Positions 8,857 to 18,150 of a DNA stretch of 64,000 nt are shown here, piece by piece (the first letter of the stretch is position 1; each line of letters begins with the position of its first letter). The stretch comes from Scytonema tolypothrichoides VB-61278. GTDB taxonomy: Bacteria; Cyanobacteriota; Cyanobacteriia; Cyanobacteriales; Nostocaceae. The notes below the pieces were generated by a model that was given only the letters and a program-made list of their open reading frames with translations, did no database searches and was not told the DNA's origin. Position numbers and translations under genes: made by a program. The stretch is taken from contig NZ_JXCA02000016.1 in assembly GCF_000828085.3 (NCBI RefSeq), positions 329,659 through 393,658 of the forward strand, in the 5' to 3' direction.

Positions 8857-10809
8857 TTACTTTTGCTTTAAGTACTGAAGAACACCATCAGCGATCCCCT
8901 CTGCCATTTTATTTTGATACAGTCGGTTGGGCAGTTTAGCAGCGTCTTCACGACCAGTTAAGTAACCTGTTTCTACTAAAATAGAGGGCATAGAACTTTT
9001 TCTTAAGACGTAGAATCTGGCTTTGCGGATGCCACGGTCTCTCACATTCACACTTCGGAGAATGCTGTTATGAACAATGCGAGCCAGGTTCACACCACTG
9101 TCATAATAGTATGTTTCTAAACCACTCACTTCAGGACGTTCTGCACCTGCTGAGTTAGCGTGGATACTAACAAAGACATCAGCATTGGTTCGCTCTGCTA
9201 TGTCTACCCGTCCTTGAAGAGTGACAAAATAGTCTGATTCACGGGTTAGTATCGCTTGGTAACCACTTCGCTCTAAAATTTCTGCCACCCTTTTGCCAAT
9301 AGGCAAAATAATATTTTTCTCTTGAATACCACCAATACCAACTGCTCCAGAGTCTTTACCGCCATGTCCTGGATCAACGACAATGACGACTCGTCCCTTA
9401 CGAACAGGAAGCTTCGGCGGGACTACAGGCTTGATTGGCTGTGATACCAAAGGCTGTGGGTATTGTGGTTTTAGGGGTGGAAAAACAATTGGCGGTTTGA
9501 TTGAAGGGGGACGTTCTAATCCCAAAGACAAAACCTGACCATTCAGTTTGTTGACTTGCCCAATTCGCACTCCCAATGCTGGTTGGACATAGACAACAAC
9601 AGTACGGGAGTCTTGTTGCAGTAAGCGCACGCGAAGAACAGGGCTACTAGCATCGAAATTTGGGCCTTTGATCGCAGAAGCCAACTTCGCATTGGGAATG
9701 GTGATGCGGAATTGATTAGATGACTGATCCCAAGCAGTATTAGCAGATGAGAGACGTTGATCTGCTCTAATCAGCAGTTGCGTACCACTACCAGTCAGTT
9801 CTACAGACTCAATTGTGGAGATTGCATCGCTTTTTCGTGTCTCCACAGCAGGAGTGGGAAGGTCATCTGATGAAGTGTTAGAAGAATTATTTATAGGCAA
9901 GTCACTCGCATAACGATTCTTCGGTAGAACGACTAAACCATCAGAACCATCAGAACTGTTTGTGCTTATGCGCCAATCAGGAGTATCTTTGTCTACCCGC
10001 AGCGTCATCCGGACAGCCGGTGGTGTTTTTTGCAGTTGAATCATTTCAACTCGGTTCACACCATGCTTATTTATAGATCTATCACGAGCGCCAAAATTAG
10101 GTGACAAAGTAGCACCAGGAATGTCAACAAAGATGGTTTTGCGATCGCGGCTGCGAATGACCTGAGTCTGAGGATTTCCGCCACTGGTGCGCAGAAAAAA
10201 ACCGTCCCCTGTAACTTGCAGACTCTCAACTTGAATTGTTCTTTCTGCAACGACAACAGCCTTAGAAAACTCAGGTTTTTTATCCGCGTCAGAATCTACT
10301 GTCACCACACTGTAAATATTTCTTGGCGGTGAGACAACGACTTCGTCACTTTTTGGGCTTGGAGGTTTTGGGGTTAGGGATGGTAGCGAAGAGGCGACTC
10401 CCTCAGCTTGTGGTGTTGGTAATTGTACTGTCCAGCGACTGGCAGTTTTCCCTTCAAATTTTATCTGCTTGGGGTCGAGGGTATAACCAGGACTCAGTTC
10501 AACAACTATACGAGTTGTTTGTGGATCAAATTGACCAACACGAATAGAGCGAATTGCACCGCCTACTGACTCCGTCAACTGCGGACGCCCAAAATCAGTT
10601 CCTGGCAAATCAATAACCAACCGCGTAGGGTTGAAAACGAGTTGCGCCTGGGGTTGAACTGGACCTTGAGTATTGATTTCTAATCGATTTTGACTGGCAT
10701 CAAAGCGCCAAGATTGCAATTTCGCGCTTTGTGCTGCTTGAGCTGGCGACAATAGCGTCAAAAGACTAGTCGTTACAAAGGTACCAGGTAGTAACCAGTG
10801 GGTTTTCAC
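8857..10809 (-). CDS. amiC: N-acetylmuramoyl-L-alanine amidase, AmiC type, upstream paralogue
   Basis: About 650 residues, with the same plan as its neighbour: signal peptide ending SPAQAA, AMIN-type domains at about 25-125 and 335-425, Pro-rich linker, and C-terminal amidase_3 with VVDPGHGGKDSG, VSIHANS and ILVETGY. The frame is open to an ATG at 10869, but GTG 10809 is preferred: it has AGGAGA 8 bases upstream and aligns with the GTG start of the paralogue (VKTHWLLPG against MKMNWLLPV). The two proteins are clearly products of tandem duplication, with divergent linkers. Role as for the paralogue: septal peptidoglycan cleavage. Confidence 0.9.
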   Translation of the reverse strand: MKTHWLLPGTFVTTSLLTLLSPAQAAQSAKLQSWRFDASQNRLEINTQGPVQPQAQLVFNPTRLVIDLPGTDFGRPQLTESVGGAIRSIRVGQFDPQTTRIVVELSPGYTLDPKQIKFEGKTASRWTVQLPTPQAEGVASSLPSLTPKPPSPKSDEVVVSPPRNIYSVVTVDSDADKKPEFSKAVVVAERTIQVESLQVTGDGFFLRTSGGNPQTQVIRSRDRKTIFVDIPGATLSPNFGARDRSINKHGVNRVEMIQLQKTPPAVRMTLRVDKDTPDWRISTNSSDGSDGLVVLPKNRYASDLPINNSSNTSSDDLPTPAVETRKSDAISTIESVELTGSGTQLLIRADQRLSSANTAWDQSSNQFRITIPNAKLASAIKGPNFDASSPVLRVRLLQQDSRTVVVYVQPALGVRIGQVNKLNGQVLSLGLERPPSIKPPIVFPPLKPQYPQPLVSQPIKPVVPPKLPVRKGRVVIVVDPGHGGKDSGAVGIGGIQEKNIILPIGKRVAEILERSGYQAILTRESDYFVTLQGRVDIAERTNADVFVSIHANSAGAERPEVSGLETYYYDSGVNLARIVHNSILRSVNVRDRGIRKARFYVLRKSSMPSILVETGYLTGREDAAKLPNRLYQNKMAEGIADGVLQYLKQK

Positions 10810-12192
10810 AGTGTTTTCTCCTGATTCGTATTTATGAGAGTCTATGAAGTGGAGAAGCACCCAGAACACAAAACACAGAATTCAGTACAGTGAACAGTGA
10901 ACAGTTATCAGTAAACAGTGAATTGATAACTGATAACTGAATAACTGATTTCTGAGTTTTTTGTTGGTCAAAGTTTCGGTAAATCTTCACACTATCACCG
11001 CCTACACCATTACTTTGGTGGCACAAGCATCATTTTCTGATCTCATAAAGACACAGTTATAGTGATTATTTTTTGAAGATAATCCAAATTTGGTGATAGC
11101 AAAGCGTGTCATTTACCTAATATCTATTAAGGTTTAACCATTAGGAGTAGATGTTGTTCTATATTAATTCTTCTCAGGAACTAAATTGAATTATTGGCGT
11201 CAAATTCTAACACGCTGCCAATAGTTTTTCATGCCGTTATGGCATTTTTTCGTGCTTAGATGTTTAATTGACGCCCTCTAGGCGGCTTACCGCAATCTGC
11301 CGCAATTCAAATTAAAGTATCCGTCGCTAGCTAAACACTTCATCCGTCAAAAAGAGATTTTTTATATTGTCTGATTTGGTAGTCGTCAATGCACCAACTG
11401 ATCATACTTCTACTAAATCCTTACGGGAGCATCCCAATGCATAAGAAAATACGCTTGTCATTCTTTCTGTAAACGCTTCTGCGGTGAGCTAGTCCGGTGA
11501 ACGGGTTCGGTCAGCCTACAGGAGCCAGTGCACAGGCGCGAGTTTCACAGGCTTAGACGCCCACCAGAAGGCTTGCCGCAATCTGCCGCACCTGGCGTGA
11601 ACTGGCGCTTTTCGTAGCGTGTCCGGAGGACATACCCGATAGCCGTAAGGCGTAGCGTCAGCCATAGGGCTTACCGCAGGGTGTGAAACGAAGTGCAGCG
11701 TATCTCCTGTATAAACGCTCTTGCAAACAGGATGACAATGAATTTAGAGATTTGGGATGTTACTCTTTCCTGATGTGAATTTGACTTTTCAGTGCACCTG
11801 TTTAACTGCTAAAGAAATACCATTACTTGGATGAGTGAGCAACAAGGAATATAAAACAAAAACAACATTCCCTAATGAGTGCTGGCGTTTAGAATAAACT
11901 CCTTAATTTTTTAGTTTAAGGAGACGAAGATTTTGGGAGCAAAGTTTCCATTAGTAATAACAAAGTTACAAAATATTCATATTCTGAAGTTTAGTAGGTC
12001 ATGAACTTGTCGTACAGAAGCACGGATGCAAATTTATTCTCAGAGTAGATTAAAAATTGACTTGATAAGACTTAAGGGAATTGCAACAGAGTTGAGCGTT
12101 AATTATGATAGCTAGTCAAAGCACTCCTGAGTTTTTTGCCTCCTCAAGAAAAAAGACAATCAAATCGGGGAGAACGCTTTGAGCTATGACTA
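10810..12192. other. gene-free 1.4 kb region with repeats
   Basis: Contains TGAACAG/TGATAAC heptamer repeats (about 10884-10950), AT-rich DNA, and a GC-rich island at about 11500-11720 in which GCTTACCGCAATCTGCCGCA-like segments recur (near 11285 and 11568). The 64-codon frame at 10832-11026 lies in the heptamer repeats and is not credible. No gene seen. Confidence 0.5.
10884..10950. repeat. short tandem heptamer repeats (STRR type)
   Basis: Tandem TGAACAG then TGATAAC units immediately upstream of the amidase gene. Same class as the tracts at 22459, 25103 and 44874. Confidence 0.7.
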
Positions 12193-12295
12193 ATACCAAA
12201 CTGTAATCTAAACCGTAAAACTGAAATGCCTTAAGTACCTCAGTTTTAAGGATACTACCAAAATCTAAATTACGTTTTAGAACGCGGATTGGTAT
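12193..12295. repeat. MITE-like inverted-repeat element
   Basis: Bounded by ATACCAA and TTGGTAT and containing internal complementary arms (AAAACTGA / TCAGTTTT). The same outer ends occur in the element at 54129-54235. No coding capacity. Confidence 0.4.
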
Positions 12296-12508
12296 AACCC
12301 GCTTGGAGTGTGATGCTCCTTTGAAGCGTTGTACACCTATGAGAAATAATACGAACGTTAGATGAATGTGCCCGGAAATATCGGGAATTTTGTTGCCAGT
12401 ATAAACTTCAACCTAAACAAAAGGAAAAACACTTCACCTGGACAAATTCACGACTCAGTCGTTATCTAAGTACAGACGCTGTAAATAATGCGTCTGTACT
12501 CTAGAATT

Positions 12509-13933
12509 TTACTTATCGTCTCGAGAATCTGGTGATTCTATAACCAACGATTTTCCGGAAGAATCATCTAAAAGCACTTCCTCTATTGCTGTAGTTGTCG
12601 TTGGTTCTGGAAATACGAACCGCAAAAGGGGAGGCGCGAGAAATGTCGTCAGGATGACCATCATGATAATTGCCGCCTCCAAAGGTTTCGAGAGAATGCC
12701 AATCGAAGAGCCAATACCAAGAAAGACTAATCCTACCTCGCCTCTAGGAATCATGCCCACACCAATTGCCAAACGGTTGATTTGAGGCTGACCAAATACA
12801 CTTAAGCCAGTGACAACTTTACCTAAGATGGCAACAATGATCAGAAAAATTGCCATCACTAAACCTTCCTGGTTACTGGGAATGGCTGGGTTTAAAACTC
12901 CTAAATCAGTTTTTGCGCCAACAGTCACAAAGAAAATTGGCACCAGCATATCAGCAATAGGGACAACTTGCTTTTGCAGTTCTACACGCTCATCTGTTTC
13001 GTCTAAGACTAAACCTGCGGCAAAAGAACCTAAAATTGCCTCTAGTTGAATGGCAGCAGCAAAGTATGCCATCACAAAGGCAAAGACAAGTGCTGGTATG
13101 ACTAATCCACCACGAGTTTTTAAGTTGCTAGCAATTGCTACAAAGGTATTACTGAAAATATTTCCGAGAACAATTGCGCCCAACAAGAAACTAGTGGCAC
13201 TAATGATCAGAAAAATGACTTTACCGACATCCACTGAACCTTCTTTTGCAAGACTTGCCACTACTGCTAAAACGATAATTCCCAACACATCATCAATAAC
13301 AGCAGCGCCTAAAATGATTTGCCCTTCCTTTGAATTAAGACGCCCAAGTTCTGACAGTACCTTGGAAGTGATACCAATACTTGTAGCAGTCAAAGCTGCA
13401 CCAGCAAAAATTGCTGGTACTGCTGGAATGCCAAACAAAGTCATCAATCCTACTGTACCAGCACTAAAGGGTACTACCACTCCCACCACTGCTACCACAG
13501 CTGCTTGAGTACCAACAGCTATTAAGTCTTTTATGTTTGATTCCAAACCAATTTCAAACAGCAGAATGATGACACCTAATTCTGCCAATATGGAAATGAC
13601 CTCAGACTGCGCTTTAAAGACAGCATCAGCAGCGCCTGGACTCAGCCCACCAGTAGTTTGAAGGAAGGTCATGATAAGAGAGTTGGAACTATCTGCCCCC
13701 CCTTCTGGAAACACTAAAAGATGGAGGACAGAGATACCAACTACCACACCACCTACCAGTTCTCCCAACACTGGCGGTAACCCAAAGCGGTTTGATAGTT
13801 CCCCGCCAACTTTACTGGCAAGGTAAATGACGACCATACTCAGCAGCACTGCTGCTAGTACTAGCGAACTATCTGCTGTTTCTGTTGCGGTTGCCAACAA
13901 GGGTAATGAGAAGGTTGTGAAATCTAACTGCAT
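12509..13933 (-). CDS. CPA2-family cation:proton antiporter
   Basis: A 474-residue integral membrane protein with about 12 hydrophobic segments covering nearly the whole length, and no C-terminal TrkA domain. Family features are the early GELVGGVVVGIS block, LFEIGLES, AALTATSIGITSKVLSELG, the acidic pair AAVIDDVLGI (probable ion-binding aspartates) and MIPRGEVGLVF. Its role is exchange of Na+ or K+ for H+ across the plasma or thylakoid membrane; the ion cannot be told from sequence. It ends in a short acidic tail. It lies 87 bases downstream of the EVE gene on the same strand, so the two may be co-transcribed. Confidence 0.85.
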   Translation of the reverse strand: MQLDFTTFSLPLLATATETADSSLVLAAVLLSMVVIYLASKVGGELSNRFGLPPVLGELVGGVVVGISVLHLLVFPEGGADSSNSLIMTFLQTTGGLSPGAADAVFKAQSEVISILAELGVIILLFEIGLESNIKDLIAVGTQAAVVAVVGVVVPFSAGTVGLMTLFGIPAVPAIFAGAALTATSIGITSKVLSELGRLNSKEGQIILGAAVIDDVLGIIVLAVVASLAKEGSVDVGKVIFLIISATSFLLGAIVLGNIFSNTFVAIASNLKTRGGLVIPALVFAFVMAYFAAAIQLEAILGSFAAGLVLDETDERVELQKQVVPIADMLVPIFFVTVGAKTDLGVLNPAIPSNQEGLVMAIFLIIVAILGKVVTGLSVFGQPQINRLAIGVGMIPRGEVGLVFLGIGSSIGILSKPLEAAIIMMVILTTFLAPPLLRFVFPEPTTTTAIEEVLLDDSSGKSLVIESPDSRDDK

Positions 13934-14019
13934 TGGTTATTTTGGAAAATCCTTCTCTCTAATTTACAAGTTTGTTGAAAGCTACTGTCATAGAGGCCCT
14001 ACACAAAGCATTAATGAAT

Positions 14020-14427
14020 TCATGCGCCTGTTAAGTGGAGAAGGCGCTGCCAGTGAGACTCTGATACTGGAACTACGGATAGTCTACTCAGGCGTAGTAA
14101 GTCAAAACCTTCAAAATTTCCGTCCTGCTTAATTTGGGTTAGGGTGATTGGCTGAGCCACTCTTCGTATGGCTCGTACCTGGACAACAACCCGTTTAGCA
14201 TCATCTAATTTTGGATCTGGATAAGGTTGAGTGACGACCTCCGCTACACCTATCACTCGCCGCTCTTTCCCTGTGTGATAAATGAATACCAAATCACCAA
14301 TTTCCATCGTGCGCAGATGCTTGAGAGCCAAAGGATTATTCACTCCATCCCAAACTGTACTGCTATCCCTTTCTAAATCGGCGTAGGAATACTCGTCTGG
14401 TTCTGTTTTCAGCAGCCAGTATCGCAC
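14020..14427 (-). CDS. EVE domain-containing protein
   Basis: Soluble 135-residue single-domain protein. GTG 14427 is chosen because AAGGAG lies 8 bases upstream and the domain begins directly with RYWLLKTEPDEYSY; the longer frame to 14460 adds only unlike residues. Motifs KTEPDEYS, WDGVNNPLALKHLR and GDLVFIYHTGKERRVIGVAEV are typical of the EVE/PUA-like fold, which binds modified bases in nucleic acids. The cellular role is unknown in cyanobacteria. It is upstream of the antiporter on the same strand. Confidence 0.88.
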   Translation of the reverse strand: MRYWLLKTEPDEYSYADLERDSSTVWDGVNNPLALKHLRTMEIGDLVFIYHTGKERRVIGVAEVVTQPYPDPKLDDAKRVVVQVRAIRRVAQPITLTQIKQDGNFEGFDLLRLSRLSVVPVSESHWQRLLHLTGA

Positions 14428-14723
14428 AAATATTCTCCTTGTATTGTTTGCAGTTAACACTTAACAGTAAACCAATAGCTATTTTTTAGTTTCTAAAAAT
14501 GTAACTGCTTAGACTTTTGACTGTAGTCGTGTCAAAGTAAAAAATACCTCCCATATAGACACACTACTGGCTGTGTCTTCTCCAAACGGATGGCGAGTGT
14601 TAGTTGTGTGTTGTTTTTTGTTAGCGATGAGTGGTTAGTTGTTGGTTCAACCTAACCACTCACGACTTTTCACAACTTATCAGATCTTCATAGATGAAGA
14701 ATTTTTAGAGGAGTGAACGTTTT

Positions 14724-15473
14724 GTGAATACAAATGCTGTATTTGGTTCTCAGTTCAATGCTGGGAACCGGTGGAAATTTTTATCTTTAGTGTTGCTTGT
14801 ATATATAAGTTGTACCCAACCTGCTTTGGCGCAGCAGAAAGAGAAGATGTTGCGTACTCTGAGTGTTAATGGTCGTGGAATGGAAACAATTCCTACAACT
14901 TTGTCTCAAGTCAGTTTGGGAGTAGAGGTTCAGGGAAAAACAGCACAGCAGGTACAACAAGAAGCTGCTCGCAGGTCATCCGGTGTGGTCACTTTACTAA
15001 AGAGCCGTAATGTCCAAAAATTACAAACCACAGGCATTACCCTCAACCCAGTTTACAATTACGACAATAAAGTGCAGCGCATTACAGGGTATGCTGCTTC
15101 TAACATTGTGAGTTTTCGTATTCCCACTGAACGCGCGGGTACTCTGTTAGATGAAGCGGTCAAAGCTGGTGCGACTCAAATTAGCGGCATTAGTTTTGTT
15201 GCAACTGATGAGGCGATAACCCTTGCTCAACAACAAGCATTAAAAAAAGCCACTCAAGATGCTCAACAGCAAGCTCAAGCTGTTTTAAGTACTTTGGGTT
15301 TCCAGCCTAAAGAAGTCGTTAGCATTCAAGTGAATGGAGCCAGCACACCTCCACCACCAAGACCCTTATTACGTGCTGAGTATAGTAACAAAGCAGCACT
15401 AGATGCTTCCACCCCTATAGTTGGTGGTGAACAGCAGGTGGAAGCTACGGTGACATTACAAATTAGTTATTAG
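14724..15473 (+). CDS. SIMPL domain (DUF541) exported protein
   Basis: A 249-residue protein from GTG 14724, behind AGAGGAG. A signal peptide spans about residues 16-36 with likely cleavage after ALA (PALAQQ). The remainder is the SIMPL/DUF541 domain: the N-terminal LSVNGRGMETIPTTLSQVSL, then GYAASNIVSFRIP and AGATQISGISF, and a conserved last strand EATVTLQISY. The domain is widespread in periplasmic or outer-membrane proteins of poorly known function. It is convergent with ssb; a weak inverted repeat of TAGTCA units lies in the 41-base gap. Confidence 0.85.
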   Translation: MNTNAVFGSQFNAGNRWKFLSLVLLVYISCTQPALAQQKEKMLRTLSVNGRGMETIPTTLSQVSLGVEVQGKTAQQVQQEAARRSSGVVTLLKSRNVQKLQTTGITLNPVYNYDNKVQRITGYAASNIVSFRIPTERAGTLLDEAVKAGATQISGISFVATDEAITLAQQQALKKATQDAQQQAQAVLSTLGFQPKEVVSIQVNGASTPPPPRPLLRAEYSNKAALDASTPIVGGEQQVEATVTLQISY

Positions 15474-15514
15474 TCATTAGTTATTAGCTTTAGCTCTTTT
15501 GACTTTTGACTAAA

Positions 15515-15877
15515 TTAGAAATTATCAGGGTTCATATCTAGGTCAGCATCTTCGGTATCCCGTTTAGAACCTAGCAGTTGCAGCTGATCCACGATGATAA
15601 CTGGTGTGGAGCGATTTGCTCCTGTGGCGCGATCGCTCCAATTATCAAATTTTAAGGAACCCTTAACAGCAATTTGTTTGCCTTTACGCACGTAATCACC
15701 TGCTACCTGCGCTGTTTTTCCCCATAATTCTAGATTAAACCAATCAGTATGTTCACCTTCTCTTGTGCGCCGATTGACTGCCAGTGTCAATTTACACTTA
15801 ACACTACCTGACTCGAAATACTTCATATCGGGGTCAGTTCCTACACGACCAATTAGGGTAACAATATTTATGCTCAT
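15515..15877 (-). CDS. ssb: single-stranded DNA-binding protein
   Basis: A 120-residue cyanobacterial SSB with one OB fold: INIVTLIGRVGTDPDMKYFESG, VNRRTREGEHTDWFNLELWG and GDYVRKGKQIAVKGSLKFD. It ends in an acidic tail, DLDMNPDNF, shorter and less canonical than the DDDIPF tail of enteric SSB but acidic with a terminal Phe. It binds ssDNA in replication, repair and recombination. A LexA box lies 14 bases upstream of the start, which implies SOS-type control. Confidence 0.93.
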   Translation of the reverse strand: MSINIVTLIGRVGTDPDMKYFESGSVKCKLTLAVNRRTREGEHTDWFNLELWGKTAQVAGDYVRKGKQIAVKGSLKFDNWSDRATGANRSTPVIIVDQLQLLGSKRDTEDADLDMNPDNF

Positions 15878-15890
15878 GTGCAGTTTATTC

Positions 15891-15904
15891 AGTACTAATG
15901 TACT
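15891..15904 (-). promoter_or_regulatory. LexA (SOS) box upstream of ssb
   Basis: The sequence AGTACTAATGTACT fits the cyanobacterial LexA consensus RGTACNNNDGTWCB on both strands, and its 3' edge is 14 bases from the ssb ATG. That LexA controls ssb is inference from the motif and its position. Confidence 0.65.
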
Positions 15905-16209
15905 TGTATGGTGAATATCATAGTAGCGAATTGCTATGTTATCAGCAAACCGTTCTGTAAAAAATCATTACAGTTAGTCAGACAAATGATATGAATCACT
16001 CTGTAAAAACTCTAAAACAATACGGATACACTTATGCCGTCTGGGAATATAGAACAATAGAAGCTTGAGACTGGTCAAAGATTACGAAAAAATATATAAA
16101 AAGATAATCTAGTTTACTGGACTCAGGTTAAAAAACATAATACGATCCTGCACAATTCTCATTTGTAACAGTACTCAAAAAATATCAAAATTAGGGGGCA
16201 TAGAGACGC

Positions 16210-17253
16210 GTGGGTCTTTTTAGTAAATTTTCCTTATCGCGGGATATGGGTATTGACCTTGGTACCGCGAACACCCTCGTTTATGTATCAGGTAAAGGCA
16301 TTGTTCTGCAAGAACCTTCTGTAGTGGCAATTGACCAAAACGAAAAGGTTCCAATAGCAGTTGGAGAAGAAGCAAAAAAAATGCTTGGTCGCACACCCGC
16401 GAATGTGATTGCGGTGCGCCCCTTGCGTGATGGTGTCATCGCTGACTTCGATACTGCCGAAGTGATGCTAAAAAGTTTTATCCAGAGAGTCAACGAGGGC
16501 AAAGCTCTAGTATTACCGAGAATTGTCATTGGTATTCCTAGTGGAGTAACAGGGGTAGAAAGAAGAGCTGTCATGGATGCGGCTTCTCAAGCTGGGGCAA
16601 GAGAAGTTTACTTGATTGATGAACCGGTGGCTGCAGCAATTGGGGCAGGACTACCTGTGACTGAAGCTACAGGGAATATGATTATTGATATTGGTGGCGG
16701 GACAACAGAAGTTGCCGTGTTGAGCCTGCAAGGGACAGTGCTTTCTGAATCAGTACGCATTGCAGGAGATGAGCTGACCGAAGCCATCATGCAGTATATG
16801 AAGAAAGTTCATAACCTAGTCATAGGAGAACGCACTGCTGAAGATATCAAAATTCGCATAGGATCAGCATATCCGACTCATGATGATGATGATGCCATGA
16901 TGGAAGTCCGAGGCTTGCACCTGCTTTCTGGTTTACCGCGAACTGTTACAGTTAAAGGACCAGAAGTACGTGAAAGTATGTCGGAACCTTTGTTGGTGAT
17001 TATCGAAGCGGTGAAGCGGACTTTGGAACGCATCCCGCCAGAGTTAGCATCAGACATCATTGACCGAGGAATTATGCTAGCTGGTGGAGGCGCGTTACTC
17101 AAAGGAGTGGATACCTTAATCAGCCATGAGACTGGAATAGTAACACATATCGCTAGTGATCCATTGGAATGTGTTGTACGGGGAACAGGTCGTGTATTGG
17201 AAAATTTCAAGCAGATGGAAAGAATTTTCAGCGGGCGTTCTCGCAATATGTAA
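16210..17253 (+). CDS. mreB: rod shape-determining actin homologue MreB
   Basis: A 347-residue actin-fold ATPase that polymerises under the inner membrane and guides lateral wall synthesis. Phosphate-binding loops GIDLGTANTLVYV and MIIDIGGGTTEVAVLS, plus LAGGGALLKGVDTLI, are intact, and the length is standard. The start is GTG 16210 (VGLFSKFSLSRDMGIDLG) behind AGGGGGC. It is the first gene of mreBCD. A hairpin at 17268-17304 separates it from mreC and may lower downstream expression relative to mreB. Confidence 0.95.
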   Translation: MGLFSKFSLSRDMGIDLGTANTLVYVSGKGIVLQEPSVVAIDQNEKVPIAVGEEAKKMLGRTPANVIAVRPLRDGVIADFDTAEVMLKSFIQRVNEGKALVLPRIVIGIPSGVTGVERRAVMDAASQAGAREVYLIDEPVAAAIGAGLPVTEATGNMIIDIGGGTTEVAVLSLQGTVLSESVRIAGDELTEAIMQYMKKVHNLVIGERTAEDIKIRIGSAYPTHDDDDAMMEVRGLHLLSGLPRTVTVKGPEVRESMSEPLLVIIEAVKRTLERIPPELASDIIDRGIMLAGGGALLKGVDTLISHETGIVTHIASDPLECVVRGTGRVLENFKQMERIFSGRSRNM

Positions 17254-17267
17254 CACAAACGCTATCA

Positions 17268-17304
17268 GATATTGGGTTCGGTAGCGTTGCGGGAATCCAA
17301 TATC
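17268..17304 (+). terminator. hairpin between mreB and mreC
   Basis: GATATTGGGTTC pairs with GAATCCAATATC (one G-U) around a 13-base loop, with only a short A/T tail after it. Probably an attenuator or processing structure inside the operon rather than a full terminator. Confidence 0.45.
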
Positions 17305-17336
17305 TTAATTTATCTTACAGCTAAAAAAGGTTTCTT

Positions 17337-18146
17337 ATGTTTACGGCACGTCGGTGGTGGGAGCGCAGAGGATTACAAATAGGGTTGCTAGGTATAGTTG
17401 TTGGTGGTGCTTGGGTGCTTCGACAAACTCAAGGTGCTCTTATGTTTGAGATATATCAAGAGCTAACTCGTCCAATCCAGATGTTGCAGACACCACCAGC
17501 TCAAGAAGAACGTCTCAAGGATGCTCGGTTTTTGGAACTGCAAACCCAGATCGCAGAACTGAAAAACCAAAATAAAAAGTTAAAACAGTTATTAGGTTAT
17601 GTAGAAAAAGAACCATCCACATCCCGCCCTGTAATCGCGCGAGTGATCACACGTGGTGCTGACAACTGGTGGCAACAAGTAACTCTCAATCGTGGAAGTC
17701 TTGCAGGTATTCAGGAAGGTTATATCGTTAAGGGTGATGGTGGATTGGTGGGTTTGGTAGAAAGTGTAACTCCCAATACCAGTCGGGTGCTGTTAATTAG
17801 TGACCTCAAGAGTCAAGTTGGTGTAACAGTCAGCCGCACAGGGGCAAAGGGTGTTTTGCGAGGAGATTCCTCTGCTGATGGAATCCTGGAATTTTATGAA
17901 AAAGTCCCAAATGTCAAACCCGGAGACGTGGTTACTACATCTACCTATAGTCAGAAGTTTCCTTCCGGATTGGCTGTCGGACGAGTGAAGTCTTTAGATT
18001 TAAAGAAACTTCCAGCATCAGTGGGGAAAGTGGAACTTTTCCCGTCGATACGCTCTTTGGATTGGGTAACGGTATATCCTAAACCAAAAACCTTACCACC
18101 AGAAAATGTCGGTTCTGTCAATCAAAAGTCAGAAAAATCTAAATGA
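17337..18146 (+). CDS. mreC: rod shape-determining protein MreC
   Basis: A 269-residue bitopic protein with a short cytoplasmic N-terminus, a membrane span at about 14-30, a coiled coil at about 60-85 (LELQTQIAELKNQNKKLKQL) and two periplasmic beta domains containing ARVITRGADNWWQQVTLNRG and the GYIVKGDGGLVGLV block. It links MreB to periplasmic wall enzymes. A Lys/Ser/Pro-rich tail follows. Its stop is 4 bases before the mreD ATG. Confidence 0.93.
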   Translation: MFTARRWWERRGLQIGLLGIVVGGAWVLRQTQGALMFEIYQELTRPIQMLQTPPAQEERLKDARFLELQTQIAELKNQNKKLKQLLGYVEKEPSTSRPVIARVITRGADNWWQQVTLNRGSLAGIQEGYIVKGDGGLVGLVESVTPNTSRVLLISDLKSQVGVTVSRTGAKGVLRGDSSADGILEFYEKVPNVKPGDVVTTSTYSQKFPSGLAVGRVKSLDLKKLPASVGKVELFPSIRSLDWVTVYPKPKTLPPENVGSVNQKSEKSK

Positions 18147-18150
18147 AACA

